DNA of 64,000 bases, from NCBI GenBank assembly GCA_900546875.1, contig URET01000001.1, positions 310,001 to 374,000 on the forward strand, read 5' to 3'. The DNA comes from an uncultured Eubacteriales bacterium. GTDB taxonomy: Bacteria > Bacillota > Clostridia > Christensenellales > CAG-314. How positions within the stretch are numbered: position 1 is the first letter of the stretch; every line of letters begins with the position of its first letter. Below the pieces are notes generated by a model. The model saw only the letters and a list, made by a program, of their open reading frames with translations. It ran no database searches and was not told the DNA's origin. Of this stretch, positions 16,676-26,081 are shown piece by piece. The translations under genes and the position numbers were made by a program.

Positions 16676-18310
16676 CTACATCTCTATCCTTTTGAAATAA
16701 ACTCTCATATTCCATAAAAGCAATACCGTTCTCAGCAACAGAAACGCCAAAGCTAAAAGTATCAACCTTATCCAGCCTGTCGTATAGTCCTCAAACAATA
16801 AAAACGCCCCCACCGCTCCGAATCCGACTGCCATCAGTATCCCGGTAAATATTGACCGACCTACATTTTTGTTGTTATTAAGATTCCCCGTAAGCGCATA
16901 GTCCGCAAAATTGGGCTCAAGCATGTCGTACTGAAATGACCAGAATACATGCGCAGTATTCAATAACAGTATCACCGCAAAAAGCAGTATAAGGTCAGTC
17001 AGTGTTATGTGCACTACAAGCATAAGCACTGAAAACGCTATCAGTATCGACAATGTCGACGCTATCAGATTCAGAAGTATCTTTGCCCACGCGATCTTAT
17101 AGACTTTGCTGGGGGCTGTCTTCAATATCGCAAACTCCGCCCCCTCTTGTGACAGCGCCGTAGCCGTCAGTGCGTTGCTGCCCGCCAACAACGTCACCCC
17201 GATAATTATGTTGAATGCGACTATCAGTCTTGCTCCGAAATCGCTCGTATTCATCTTGGCAAGTATTCCGTTTATGGTGTACATCACCAATGGAAATGTG
17301 AGTACAGAATAAAAAGCGGACACAAGCTTCCTTGAATTCCTCGTTACTGTCTTTACCTCTTTTATGCAAAACGCTTTGAACGCCGTTTCTTCCTTGTATT
17401 CCTTTGCGGCGTGCGTCTTCTTGATCTCTCTGTCCGTCACCCCGCAAACTATCCTGAAATAAAGCGGCATCGCAAGAAAATATACTCCCGCAACTATCCC
17501 CGCTGCCGAAGCGGCAAGTATTACATAATCCGTCCACCTTCTCACGGAAAACATGGTGTTTACCGCATTCCCGAACAATATAAAATACTCGTTTGTACTT
17601 CTGATAAAATTATTCACGTATTCCATGTACGTCTTATACAAAGCAAGCATTCTGAATGGATCAGGAAATACCCGCACCAGTTCGTATATAAAATATACTA
17701 TCATTCCGTATACAACAAGATAAAACCCCAAACTGACCCACGGATGATATGAAAGAAAATTCTTTATTATCATCACAGGGATCGAAAGCAATGCCGCCGC
17801 CAGTACCGTTATGAACGGCAGCACTATCAGCATCAACGCTCCGTTCACAAAGTAAAGCAGATTAACGCTGCCGAATACTACATAGGCAAGCATGGCGGGC
17901 AGCAGCAGAAAAGTGTTTTTCTTGAATTCCCCTATATAAAACACTATGAGCTTACTCAGAAATACTTCGTTATGCCTTGCAGGCAACGCAAATAATATCA
18001 CGTTGTCTTTGCTCAGATACAGATTGTTTATCAGTAAGCTTATATTTGCTATCACACTTATTATCTGCGTTATGCATATCAGAAACTTCAGAAAGTTGAA
18101 GTCCACTCTCAGACTCATTATATAATTGAAAAAAGCAAATACCCCGCCGTATACAGCAGTCAGAAGTATTAACGCAAAAAACCTGAGACCGATATATATC
18201 GCCCTTTTCGCCGCTGTTCCTCCTCTGGCAAACGGTGTTTTGTCCGCAAGCTGCATTTTCACCAGAGTCATTATTCTGTTTCTGCTTTTGAATTTTATGC
18301 TCTTTTCCAT
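16676..18310 (-). CDS. ABC-2-type exporter permease
   Basis: 544 residues with about twelve hydrophobic segments in two sets, separated by a cytoplasmic loop near residues 295-325 (DREIKKTHAAKEYKEETAFKAF). This is the layout of bacterial ABC-2-like exporter permeases that carry both half-transporters in one chain. The gene sits 11 bases after the ABC ATPase gene, which supplies the nucleotide-binding domain. No substrate can be inferred. AGGAG precedes the ATG. Confidence 0.75.
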   Translation of the reverse strand: MEKSIKFKSRNRIMTLVKMQLADKTPFARGGTAAKRAIYIGLRFFALILLTAVYGGVFAFFNYIMSLRVDFNFLKFLICITQIISVIANISLLINNLYLSKDNVILFALPARHNEVFLSKLIVFYIGEFKKNTFLLLPAMLAYVVFGSVNLLYFVNGALMLIVLPFITVLAAALLSIPVMIIKNFLSYHPWVSLGFYLVVYGMIVYFIYELVRVFPDPFRMLALYKTYMEYVNNFIRSTNEYFILFGNAVNTMFSVRRWTDYVILAASAAGIVAGVYFLAMPLYFRIVCGVTDREIKKTHAAKEYKEETAFKAFCIKEVKTVTRNSRKLVSAFYSVLTFPLVMYTINGILAKMNTSDFGARLIVAFNIIIGVTLLAGSNALTATALSQEGAEFAILKTAPSKVYKIAWAKILLNLIASTLSILIAFSVLMLVVHITLTDLILLFAVILLLNTAHVFWSFQYDMLEPNFADYALTGNLNNNKNVGRSIFTGILMAVGFGAVGAFLLFEDYTTGWIRLILLALAFLLLRTVLLLWNMRVYFKRIEM

Positions 18311-18321
18311 CTCAAAAGCTC

Positions 18322-20520
18322 CTACTGTATATATGACATATATAAATCTTCCATGCTCACGCCTTCTTTCTTCAATTGAGCCACGTCATATACCCCCTTG
18401 AGCTCCCCGTGACTTATTATCGCGATACGCGTGCACACCTTCTCGACTACCTCTATCACGTGCGACGAGAAAAATACTATATTTCCCGCTTCCGCATGCA
18501 TCTTCATGCACTCCTTGATCTGATATGCGCTGGTCGGATCAAGTCCGGTCAGGGGCTCGTCAAGGATCCATACCTTGGGATTGTGTATCAGAGTACTTAT
18601 GACCATTACCTTCTGCTTCATCCCGTGACTGTATCCTTTTATCTCTCTGTCCAGATCGTTCTCCAATTTGAACATTGTGGAAAATTTTTCTATCCTTTCC
18701 TTCCTCTCCGCTGCCGGAACTTCATAAAGATCAGCTATATAATTTATATACTCCCTTCCGGTAAGATGCTCGTATACAGCATGATTGTCGGATACATACC
18801 CTATACACTTCTTGGCTTCAAGCGGCTGTCTGGCTACGTCGTATCCGCATACCTCCATTCTGCCTTCCGTTATGCTCTGTATCCCGACAAGACTCTTGAT
18901 AGTAGTGGATTTCCCCGCACCGTTATGCCCGAGAAACCCGAATACCTCTCCGTCGTACACTTCAAGATTAAAATCCTTTACGGCAAATCGATCGCTTTTC
19001 CCGTATCGCTTGGAAAAATGCTCTATCTTTATCATATCAACCCCCGAAGGATCAACAGGCTGACTGATAGGCCTGTCCCCCATTTCCTTTTTTAACTTCA
19101 TTATTTCAAGCGTGTCCAGTTTCAAAAGCATCGCAGCTTCTGCATAATGATCCGATACCCTGTAACTGTATGCGTATATAGCCCACGTCACAAATATGAA
19201 TCCGATATACACTACGTATACCACCAAATCGTATAACCAATAAGTCTTGAATTCAAGATCCCCGCCCAAAGGAAACCTGAGCACAAAGCTCTCTTTCAAC
19301 GGTATGAATGTCGACCCGAACTTGTCCACTATAAAGTTTCTGTTGAGGAAAAAATAATCCACGTTCGGATCGTAATTCTGCAACCATCCGTTCAGCACCA
19401 CCATCAGCACTATATATACGGTGAATACCGCTATGGCCTTCCTTATCATCTTGAAGTTCGGCCTCGGATATATCTTCAGCGTTATACCGAGTATGGGCAA
19501 AAAAAATGCATTCCAATGGTTGTACCAAAAATGAAAATTATTCAGTGAAAACAAATCGTTTTCTCCGTTATTAGGCAGCAGTATTGCAAAAAGTGCTCCG
19601 ACTACATTTACAAAATAAGTAAAATAAAACACTCCCTTCATCTTGAATACATACGCCATTACCATCAGAAGTATCGCCGTATTACATAAGTGAAAAGGCA
19701 GACCCGTCGGCGTAGTGAATGACTCGAAAGTAAAAACATAAAAATACTGCACAAATGCCGATATCGCCATTGTGCATACCACCGCTCTCCTTATCCTCTC
19801 CTCTCTGTTCTTGAATATTATCGTGACCAGTATCGGAGTAAGCACTGCTATATATATAAATATTCTGTGCGCAACACTGAAATCCACCGAGTGAAGCTCT
19901 ACATACCCGAACAATGCCTGAAAAGCATACTGCGGAAATACCGCCGTCAGAAGCATCGGCAATACGGAAAACACTCCCTTCAGCTGCTCCCTCCATCCGG
20001 GATACTCTTTCCTCCTCTTTATCCTGTCATACAGCCTGTATATACATACGCCCCCCTGCAACGCAAACAACAGACCGTATATCCATGCCCGCACCTCACC
20101 TGTCGTGTAATCCGCACTGCCGACGGCTGCAAGCATGTTCAGATCAAAAAAGCATACGTTCAGCAATACACTCGCGCTGAACACAATTGCAATTATATTA
20201 TCAAACGTCTTATATCTGAACCATGCGCTTATAGGTATCAAAACCGCAGCAGCCACCGTGAACCACCTGAGTATTATGACCCATACGAGTGCAATACCCG
20301 TCACCACGCCGGTATTTCCTATCACATCGTCTATCGCGTCCTGACAAAGCATTACTACAATATATACCGCAAAACACAAGACGGAAATCACCTTTTCGGC
20401 GACCTCCTTTCTGTCCGCTTTCCTGCGCGATATCAGTATCATTATCCCAGCTATTATCAGCATCAACGCCAAAGACAGCCCGACTATCATATATCCTCCG
20501 ATTGAGCTTTTCAGCATCAA
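18322..20520 (-). CDS. Polytopic membrane domain fused to an ABC ATPase
   Basis: 732 residues. About 1-480 is a membrane region with roughly twelve helices; the segment FTTPTGLPFHLCNTAILL and the downstream NFHFWYNHWNAFFLPILG resemble the YwaF (TIGR02206) family of integral membrane proteins of unknown function. About 498-732 is a complete ABC ATPase: Walker A GHNGAGKST, Q-loop region YVSDNHAVYEHLTG, signature YSHGMKQK, Walker B VWILDEPLTGLD and the switch His in FFSSHVIE. The transport permease is the next gene, so the fused membrane part is extra. The first codon could be TTG (20520) or the adjacent ATG (20517); AAAGG suits the TTG slightly better. First gene of a three-gene operon. Confidence 0.85.
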   Translation of the reverse strand: MMLKSSIGGYMIVGLSLALMLIIAGIMILISRRKADRKEVAEKVISVLCFAVYIVVMLCQDAIDDVIGNTGVVTGIALVWVIILRWFTVAAAVLIPISAWFRYKTFDNIIAIVFSASVLLNVCFFDLNMLAAVGSADYTTGEVRAWIYGLLFALQGGVCIYRLYDRIKRRKEYPGWREQLKGVFSVLPMLLTAVFPQYAFQALFGYVELHSVDFSVAHRIFIYIAVLTPILVTIIFKNREERIRRAVVCTMAISAFVQYFYVFTFESFTTPTGLPFHLCNTAILLMVMAYVFKMKGVFYFTYFVNVVGALFAILLPNNGENDLFSLNNFHFWYNHWNAFFLPILGITLKIYPRPNFKMIRKAIAVFTVYIVLMVVLNGWLQNYDPNVDYFFLNRNFIVDKFGSTFIPLKESFVLRFPLGGDLEFKTYWLYDLVVYVVYIGFIFVTWAIYAYSYRVSDHYAEAAMLLKLDTLEIMKLKKEMGDRPISQPVDPSGVDMIKIEHFSKRYGKSDRFAVKDFNLEVYDGEVFGFLGHNGAGKSTTIKSLVGIQSITEGRMEVCGYDVARQPLEAKKCIGYVSDNHAVYEHLTGREYINYIADLYEVPAAERKERIEKFSTMFKLENDLDREIKGYSHGMKQKVMVISTLIHNPKVWILDEPLTGLDPTSAYQIKECMKMHAEAGNIVFFSSHVIEVVEKVCTRIAIISHGELKGVYDVAQLKKEGVSMEDLYMSYIQ

Positions 20521-20543
20521 ACCCCAGCCTTTACTTACACTCT

Positions 20544-20571
20544 ATTATATCATAAACAATAATTTTGTCAA
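20544..20571 (-). promoter_or_regulatory. Promoter of the ABC exporter operon
   Basis: Minus strand TTGACA (20566-20571), 16-bp spacer, TATAAT (20544-20549); both boxes are perfect. The leader is only about 20 nt. The AT-rich gap on to 20756 holds a perfect 12-bp palindrome CGATTTAAATCG (20706-20717). Confidence 0.8.
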
Positions 20572-20756
20572 TCAATTTAACACAGCGGTCATAATTGTTT
20601 TATATTTTCCGGAATTTTAACAAATCATTGTATACTTTAAAAATACAGTTGTATAAAAATTTCTCCAAATTTTCAATATCAACGGAATAAAAACCGATAT
20701 TTTACCGATTTAAATCGTTTTTATACTGATTCATAGCTTTTTTTGAAGTAATTTTG

Positions 20757-21404
20757 TCAACTTCCTGAAACTACTGTGCCCTGCTCAAGTCCGAAAACAC
20801 CGAACAGCACTACGCCTATCGCGGCTCCAATCAATATAAAAATGATCGGATGCAATGCTTTTCCCTTTATCTTTATAAAAGATACTGCTGTTATCAGTGC
20901 CGTCAGGAGCAACGACACTATGTTCACGCTCCATTCTGAATTCGCTATTTCGGTCACGTCGAAGCTCACCCCGGGCATTATAACGGAAAAAAATACCGTG
21001 ACCGCCGAAGAAAGCACCAATCCTACGACTACCGGACGGACTCCGAAAAAGAATCCCTGTACATATTTGCTGTTGATAAACTTATTGAACAGCGCGGAAA
21101 CTATCATTATTATTACCAGACTCGGCAATACTACTCCGGCTGTCGCTACGGCGCCCCCGAGCAGTCCCATTAAAAAACCGCCCTGTCCGCTTCCTACCGA
21201 ATACCCTACGAATGTTGCGAGATTTATCGCAAAAGGTCCGGGCGTACTTTCTGCAATACCGATAAAATCAAGCATCTGTCCCTTTGTAATCCAACCGAAA
21301 TTATCTACGACTTCGCTTTGGACCATCGGAAGCATTGCGTATCCGCCGCCTATGGTAAACAGCCCGATCTTGAAATAAGTCCAGAATAACTGTAAAAATA
21401 TCAT
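20757..21404 (-). CDS. Chromate transporter family protein (half-size), second of pair
   Basis: 215 residues with about six hydrophobic segments. The start FFWTYFKIGLFTIGGGYAMLPM-like (FKIGLFTIGGGYAMLPM) and the GIAESTPGPFAINLATFVGY motif identify a short-chain CHR-domain protein. Short CHR proteins usually work as a pair encoded side by side, and the partner overlaps by four bases upstream. Chromate export is the named function, but in anaerobes without chromate stress the physiological anion is unknown. Last gene of the long block that begins at rnj. Confidence 0.88.
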   Translation of the reverse strand: MIFLQLFWTYFKIGLFTIGGGYAMLPMVQSEVVDNFGWITKGQMLDFIGIAESTPGPFAINLATFVGYSVGSGQGGFLMGLLGGAVATAGVVLPSLVIIMIVSALFNKFINSKYVQGFFFGVRPVVVGLVLSSAVTVFFSVIMPGVSFDVTEIANSEWSVNIVSLLLTALITAVSFIKIKGKALHPIIFILIGAAIGVVLFGVFGLEQGTVVSGS

Positions 21405-22210
21405 TTCCCGACATCTCCTTTGCTTTCTCCGCTGCTTTCTCCGCCGTTGATCGTCTGATCGGGTTCGCTTTCAGAATGACCGGACCCGGCCATTTCATTT
21501 TCATTGCTTTCGGGGTCTTTGCTATCAGGACTCTGCAGCAAATCGGGTCGCTGCAACGTATCATTATTTATGTCTTTTTTGTCTTCTTCAGGCAAAACGT
21601 TATCCTCACGGACTCCCTGTCTTCCGCCTGCTTCGGGAGGCAACGGTCTGCCGTGATATTTAATCGCGTAATAAACTATGCCGAAAACCCCTCCGCCGAG
21701 GATGATGTAAATTGTATTGATACCGATAAATAAACTCAGTACAAAAGATATAGCCATTATCGTAACAGACAGCGGCGTTTTTTTGACCGGCTTGGAAAGT
21801 TTGATCACAGCGTTGGCAATCAAAATGATCACGGCGCACCTGATCCCTTTGAATACGGCTGTTACCCATATATTATTTTGTACTGCAAGTATAAAGTAAC
21901 TCAGCAGTAATATCACTATGAAACTCGGCAACACAGCCCCGAAGGTAGCTGTTATGCCTCCCAATACGCCGCCCTTTTTATATCCGACAAAAGTTGCACT
22001 GTTGACTGCGATCACGCCCGGTGTACTTTCGGCAATAATTATCATATCGAGTAATTCATTTTCCGTGATCCATTTCCTGTTTTTTACCAGATCGCGCTCG
22101 ATCACGCTTACCATCGCGTAACCGCCTCCGAAAGTAAAAGCGCCTATCTTAAAAAAAGTTGCAAACAGATCCCAGAGATTTTTCCCTTTGCTTGCTTTTG
22201 CTTTATCCAT
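21401..22210 (-). CDS. Chromate transporter family protein (half-size), first of pair
   Basis: 269 residues from the ATG that follows GGGAGG. Residues about 1-185 are a short CHR domain (FFKIGAFTFGGGYAMVSVIE, IAESTPGVIAVNSATFVGYKKGG). The last 80 residues are an acidic, low-complexity, Ser/Glu/Asp/Asn-rich cytoplasmic tail that the family does not normally have. The start codon shares one base with the stop of the upstream radical SAM gene (TAATG), and the end overlaps the second CHR gene, so the three are translationally coupled. Confidence 0.87.
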   Translation of the reverse strand: MDKAKASKGKNLWDLFATFFKIGAFTFGGGYAMVSVIERDLVKNRKWITENELLDMIIIAESTPGVIAVNSATFVGYKKGGVLGGITATFGAVLPSFIVILLLSYFILAVQNNIWVTAVFKGIRCAVIILIANAVIKLSKPVKKTPLSVTIMAISFVLSLFIGINTIYIILGGGVFGIVYYAIKYHGRPLPPEAGGRQGVREDNVLPEEDKKDINNDTLQRPDLLQSPDSKDPESNENEMAGSGHSESEPDQTINGGESSGESKGDVGK

Positions 22211-23082
22211 TATACCTCCCATTTCGGCACGTAATCTTTTTCGGCAGATTTCCTGCTTTGCACATAGCCTTCGCTAAAGCCCAAGGAAAACAGGTAATTC
22301 TGTATCCTTTCCGATTCTCCTGCGGTAAGCTTCCTGTTAAGAAAAGACAGTCGTCCTTCAAAACTCATCGGAGGAAAATACTGGCTCATCAGACTTACTG
22401 CAACGTCTTTGCCGTAGCAAGATAAAATAGTGTCGAGTACTTTTCTGCTCTCCCTTATAAGCCCGGGCAGAACAAGATGCCTTATGATAACCCCTCTTGT
22501 TATAAGCCCGTTTTCGTCGTATTCTCTTTCGGGCTGCTGTCTGAGCATTTCCCCGATACATTCCTTCGCAACTTCAGGATAATCGGCTGCGTCGGACAAA
22601 AGCGCCGATATCTCATTTGATGCGTACTTAAAATCGGGCAGATAAACATCTACATACCCTTGCAACATCTTTACAGTTTCTTTTTTCTCGTATCCTCCCG
22701 AATTGTATACGACCGGTATCGTAAGGCCTTTTTTTCTTGCCATATACGTCAAACGCGGCAGCTTATCCGCATAGTGTCCAGCGGTTACGAAATTAATGTT
22801 ATGCGCCCCGATACTTTCCAGCCATATCATTTTATCCGAAAGCTCTTCAGCAGAAAGCTTCCGTCCTCCGCCGCGCGTTATTTCACGGTTCTGACAATAA
22901 CAACAGCCCAGGCTGCATCCCGTAAAAAAAACCGTACCGCTTCCGTTTTCCCCCGAAATGCACGGTTCTTCCCATTTATGCAGCCCTATATATGCTATTT
23001 CGAATTCTTCACCGCTTCCACATCTTCCTCTCGTAACGCTTCTTTCGGCTCCGCATTCCCGCGGACATAAATTACACTTCAT
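22210..23082 (-). CDS. Radical SAM protein, PflX/COG1313 type
   Basis: 290 residues. The SAM-binding cluster motif is C56-SLG-C60-CY-C63 in FTGCSLGCCYCQN, preceded by a cysteine-rich N terminus (CNLCPRECG) that matches the pyruvate formate-lyase activase-like COG1313 group (PflX/YgkA-like). The substrate of this group is not established. It lies six bases after recR and is coupled by TAATG to the chromate transporter genes, an arrangement I do not recognise as standard. Confidence 0.85.
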   Translation of the reverse strand: MKCNLCPRECGAERSVTRGRCGSGEEFEIAYIGLHKWEEPCISGENGSGTVFFTGCSLGCCYCQNREITRGGGRKLSAEELSDKMIWLESIGAHNINFVTAGHYADKLPRLTYMARKKGLTIPVVYNSGGYEKKETVKMLQGYVDVYLPDFKYASNEISALLSDAADYPEVAKECIGEMLRQQPEREYDENGLITRGVIIRHLVLPGLIRESRKVLDTILSCYGKDVAVSLMSQYFPPMSFEGRLSFLNRKLTAGESERIQNYLFSLGFSEGYVQSRKSAEKDYVPKWEV

Positions 23083-23087
23083 AGCTG

Positions 23088-23687
23088 TCAGTTTATTTCT
23101 TTTCTGTCCTCTATTGCTCTCGACAATGTGATCTCGTCGGCGTATTCCAGATCGCTCCCTACCGAAACCCCCTGCGCAATACGCGTGACCTTCACTCCGA
23201 GAGGCCGAAGAAGTTTTGCAATATAAATCGCCGTGGCTTCTCCTTCCACATCGGGGTTGGTCGCAACTATGACCTCTTTGACGTTTCCGTCTATACGTCG
23301 GAGCAATTCCTTTATCCTGAGATTTTCCGGCCCGATATTTTCCATCGGACTCAGCACCCCTCCCAGCACATGATAAACGCCTTTATACTCCCTGACTCTT
23401 TCCATCGAAATAACGTCTTTTGCGTCCTTTACCACAAGTATCACGCTTTTGTCTCCGTTTGTGCAGACTGCACACGGATCGGTATCGGTAAAACATCCGC
23501 AAACCGAACAGAATTTCACCTTCTTCTTTATCCCCGAAAGAGCCCCAGAAAAAGCTTTTATTTCCGTTTCCGGCATTTTAAGTATTTCAAGCGCGTACCG
23601 CTGAGCTGTTTTGGCTCCTACTCCGGGCAGCTTCATGAAATAACCTATCAACTCGTTCAACGCTTCGTTTCCGGTACTCTTGATCAA
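23088..23687 (-). CDS. recR: Recombination mediator protein RecR
   Basis: 199 residues, full length. Helix-hairpin-helix region ([20 protein letters not shown]), C4 zinc finger ([16 protein letters not shown]) and Toprim domain ([28 protein letters not shown], followed by [15 protein letters not shown]) are all visible. It acts with RecF/RecO in loading RecA on gapped DNA. It overlaps ybaB by four bases in the classical dnaX-ybaB-recR order. Confidence 0.98.
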   Translation of the reverse strand: MIKSTGNEALNELIGYFMKLPGVGAKTAQRYALEILKMPETEIKAFSGALSGIKKKVKFCSVCGCFTDTDPCAVCTNGDKSVILVVKDAKDVISMERVREYKGVYHVLGGVLSPMENIGPENLRIKELLRRIDGNVKEVIVATNPDVEGEATAIYIAKLLRPLGVKVTRIAQGVSVGSDLEYADEITLSRAIEDRKEIN

Positions 23688-24001
23688 AGCAGATCCCCCA
23701 TCCCTTCAGGCATCAGTTCTTCCGCAGCTTTATCGGCTTCCTCCGCCGCGTAATTATACGCTACGACTATAAGATCTTCTAACATTTCAAGGTCGTCTAT
23801 GTCAACGGCTTTCGGATCTATATGCACTCGCACAAGCCTTTTCTTCCCGGTAAGTGTAACGGTAACGAGTCCTTCGCCCGCTATGCCGTCTATTTCCATG
23901 TTTTCCAGTTCTTCCTTAGCTTTGAGCAGCTTTTCCTGCGCCTTCTGCGCCTGCATTATCATCTGCTGCATGTTTATTCCGCCGAATTTATTATTAGCCA
24001 T
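23684..24001 (-). CDS. ybaB: YbaB/EbfC nucleoid-associated protein
   Basis: 105 residues. Starts in the Gly/Gln/Met-rich style of the family ([20 protein letters not shown]), and has the core strand [18 protein letters not shown] and a helical C terminus. Dimeric DNA-binding protein of the nucleoid. It lies between dnaX and recR, its conserved position in bacteria. Confidence 0.97.
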   Translation of the reverse strand: MANNKFGGINMQQMIMQAQKAQEKLLKAKEELENMEIDGIAGEGLVTVTLTGKKRLVRVHIDPKAVDIDDLEMLEDLIVVAYNYAAEEADKAAEELMPEGMGDLL

Positions 24002-24038
24002 ATCCTTTCTCCTTTTTTGGATTATTCGTTTTCATGAT

Positions 24039-25517
24039 TTATTCAATCTCAAGTTTTCCGTCCGCAATGTCTTTCAGTCTTTTCAGTTTCTGAGCTTCGC
24101 TTTCCGCTTTCACTGCCGCAAATCTGTACTTCACGTTCCCGAAAACCCTGACGAACTCCCTCGCAAATATATCCGACAACGCCCGGTCCTTTTCCATAAG
24201 GCCTTTTGTAAGCTCCGTGGTATACAGATACACCACGCCTTCCGCCATCTCGAGATCCGTTACGTCCTCTGCCGCCGACGAAACCACCACGTCAACATTT
24301 TTCAGCCTCTTTAAAAGTGTCGCCCAATACAGCTTCAGTGACTTTGCGGGTATATCCTCCGTCGATGACGTCGAAAAATCTCCGCTTGCCAATTTCTTCT
24401 CGATATCGGATATCCGTTCGTAAATATCCCTTTCTCCCGTTCGCGAAGCCCTGACGGCTGCGGCTTCAAATATCACTCCGGGCGTACCGGAATACCTGAG
24501 CTCACCTTCGAGTCTCCCGAATATTTCCGCTGCCGCCACAAGTTTTTCTGTATTTGCTTCAACCGCATCCTTTTCCATCATGGAAAAAGTGTCATCGGGA
24601 AGATTGAGTATATCGTTAGCGCCCGGCGTTTCTTTCGCTAAAAGCATGTCGCGGAAATACTCCGCCGTCTCTCCCGCAAGCGACACAGCACTCCTCCCCG
24701 ATCCGAGCAGCTCCTCCGCATATCTGAGTGCCTCTCCGGCATTTCCGCTTACCACCGCACAGGCAAACCTCCTGAGACTCCTGATATCGCCCGTACCCAA
24801 AGTAAAGCATACATCGTCATAAGTCAGCGTTCCCTCTTCGGCATTCATACACCTGTCTGCCAATGAAAGCGCGTCTCTAACGCTCCCCTGAGCTTTTTCG
24901 GCTATCAGATACAAAGCGGGGTCTTCGCACTCCTTTCCCTCCGTCTTCATTATCTCTTTTAAATGCATGGCTATCGTCTTCGTACCGACAAGCCTGAAAT
25001 CAAAACGCATACACCTCGATAATATCGTCCCGGGTATTTTATGCGCTTCCGTGGTGCACAGTATAAAAACCGCATGAGAAGGAGGTTCTTCAAGCGTCTT
25101 CAGCAACGCATTGAAAGCCGCCGTAGTCAGCATATGGACTTCGTCTATGATATAAACCTTGTATTTCCCCGCCGTTGGAGGATAAATCACATTGCCCCTG
25201 ATCTCTCTTACCTGATCCACGCCGTTATTGCTCGCTCCGTCCAGTTCCAATATGTCGAGATTCTCTTCAGTCAACGCCCTGCAAACCGCACACCTGCCGC
25301 ACGGGTTTCCCCCTTCCGGTTCAAGACAGTTTATCGCCTTCGCAAATATCCTTGCTACTGTGGTCTTCCCTACCCCTCTCGTACCGGTAAATAGATAAGC
25401 GTGACTCACCCTGCCGGTCTTTATCTGATTTATCAAGGTTTTCGTGATATGTTCCTGTCCGTACACCTCATCGAAGATTTGAGGCCTGTATTTCCTGTAC
25501 AACGCCAAATATGCCAT
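24039..25517 (-). CDS. dnaX: DNA polymerase III subunit gamma/tau
   Basis: Clamp-loader ATPase. Residues 1-365 have the AAA+ and collar domains: RPQIFDEVYGQEHITKTL, Walker A GTRGVGKTT, zinc module CGRCAVC, DExH-like IIDEVHML, and SRC sensor. The C-terminal part (about 380-492) is short compared with many tau subunits and contains no obvious programmed frameshift string. Fifteen bases separate it from the sigma factor gene upstream. Confidence 0.97.
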   Translation of the reverse strand: MAYLALYRKYRPQIFDEVYGQEHITKTLINQIKTGRVSHAYLFTGTRGVGKTTVARIFAKAINCLEPEGGNPCGRCAVCRALTEENLDILELDGASNNGVDQVREIRGNVIYPPTAGKYKVYIIDEVHMLTTAAFNALLKTLEEPPSHAVFILCTTEAHKIPGTILSRCMRFDFRLVGTKTIAMHLKEIMKTEGKECEDPALYLIAEKAQGSVRDALSLADRCMNAEEGTLTYDDVCFTLGTGDIRSLRRFACAVVSGNAGEALRYAEELLGSGRSAVSLAGETAEYFRDMLLAKETPGANDILNLPDDTFSMMEKDAVEANTEKLVAAAEIFGRLEGELRYSGTPGVIFEAAAVRASRTGERDIYERISDIEKKLASGDFSTSSTEDIPAKSLKLYWATLLKRLKNVDVVVSSAAEDVTDLEMAEGVVYLYTTELTKGLMEKDRALSDIFAREFVRVFGNVKYRFAAVKAESEAQKLKRLKDIADGKLEIE

Positions 25518-25532
25518 GTTTTCTCCTTATCT

Positions 25533-26081
25533 CTATACGTTCAGAGCCCGTATGAGTTTGTTCCTGCCGCGCTGCAGCGCATTGTCCACCGATTTGACCG
25601 AAAGTTCAGTCATCGACGATATTTCGGAATACCCGTACCCCTGAAGATACAAGCTCACGACACGTCTTTCGGTCTTGCTCAGATCATTTTCCATCGTTTT
25701 ATAGAAAGTTTCCTTCCATTCCTTCTTCAATACGCCTTCCAAAGGGTCGTCTACCAACGGCTCGTCATTTTCCGTAAGTTCCACGCACGTATTCAGAGCG
25801 GTATGCTTTTTCCCCTTTGCAAGCCGAAGCGCTGTCAGTATCCTTGCTTTTATGCACCGATGCGCAAAAGTCTCAAAACCCGACAATTCTTCTCTGTAAT
25901 CCCTGACGGCAAAAAAAAGTCCCAGCATGCCTTCCTGTATTACGTCTTCCTTATCTCCGCCGAGAATGAAATATGTATTTGCATACGCCTTGAGCCACGG
26001 CATAAAATCATTCACGATCTCTTCAAGCGCGGCATTATCCCCGTCCTGCGCCCTTTTCACTTTATCGCCGTCCACGGTCAT
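25533..26081 (-). CDS. RNA polymerase sigma factor, SigH-like
   Basis: 182 residues of the sigma-70 family. Region 2 (YANTYFILGGDKEDVIQEGMLGLFFAVRDY) carries the core-binding and -10 recognition helices, and region 4 (SKTERRVVSLYLQGYGYSEISSMTELSVKSVDNALQRGRNKL) is a helix-turn-helix. The sequence around FETFAHRCIKARIL and the gene's place directly after rlmB match the sporulation/stationary-phase factor SigH (Spo0H) of Firmicutes, although SigH is usually about 215 residues. Its start overlaps the rlmB stop by four bases. Whether this organism sporulates cannot be told from the window. Confidence 0.87.
   Translation of the reverse strand: MTVDGDKVKRAQDGDNAALEEIVNDFMPWLKAYANTYFILGGDKEDVIQEGMLGLFFAVRDYREELSGFETFAHRCIKARILTALRLAKGKKHTALNTCVELTENDEPLVDDPLEGVLKKEWKETFYKTMENDLSKTERRVVSLYLQGYGYSEISSMTELSVKSVDNALQRGRNKLIRALNV

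Noticed and set aside
24002..25532. SRP RNA or small cytoplasmic RNA next to dnaX, as in Bacillus
   Set aside because: The gaps on both sides of dnaX are under 40 bases, too short for it.
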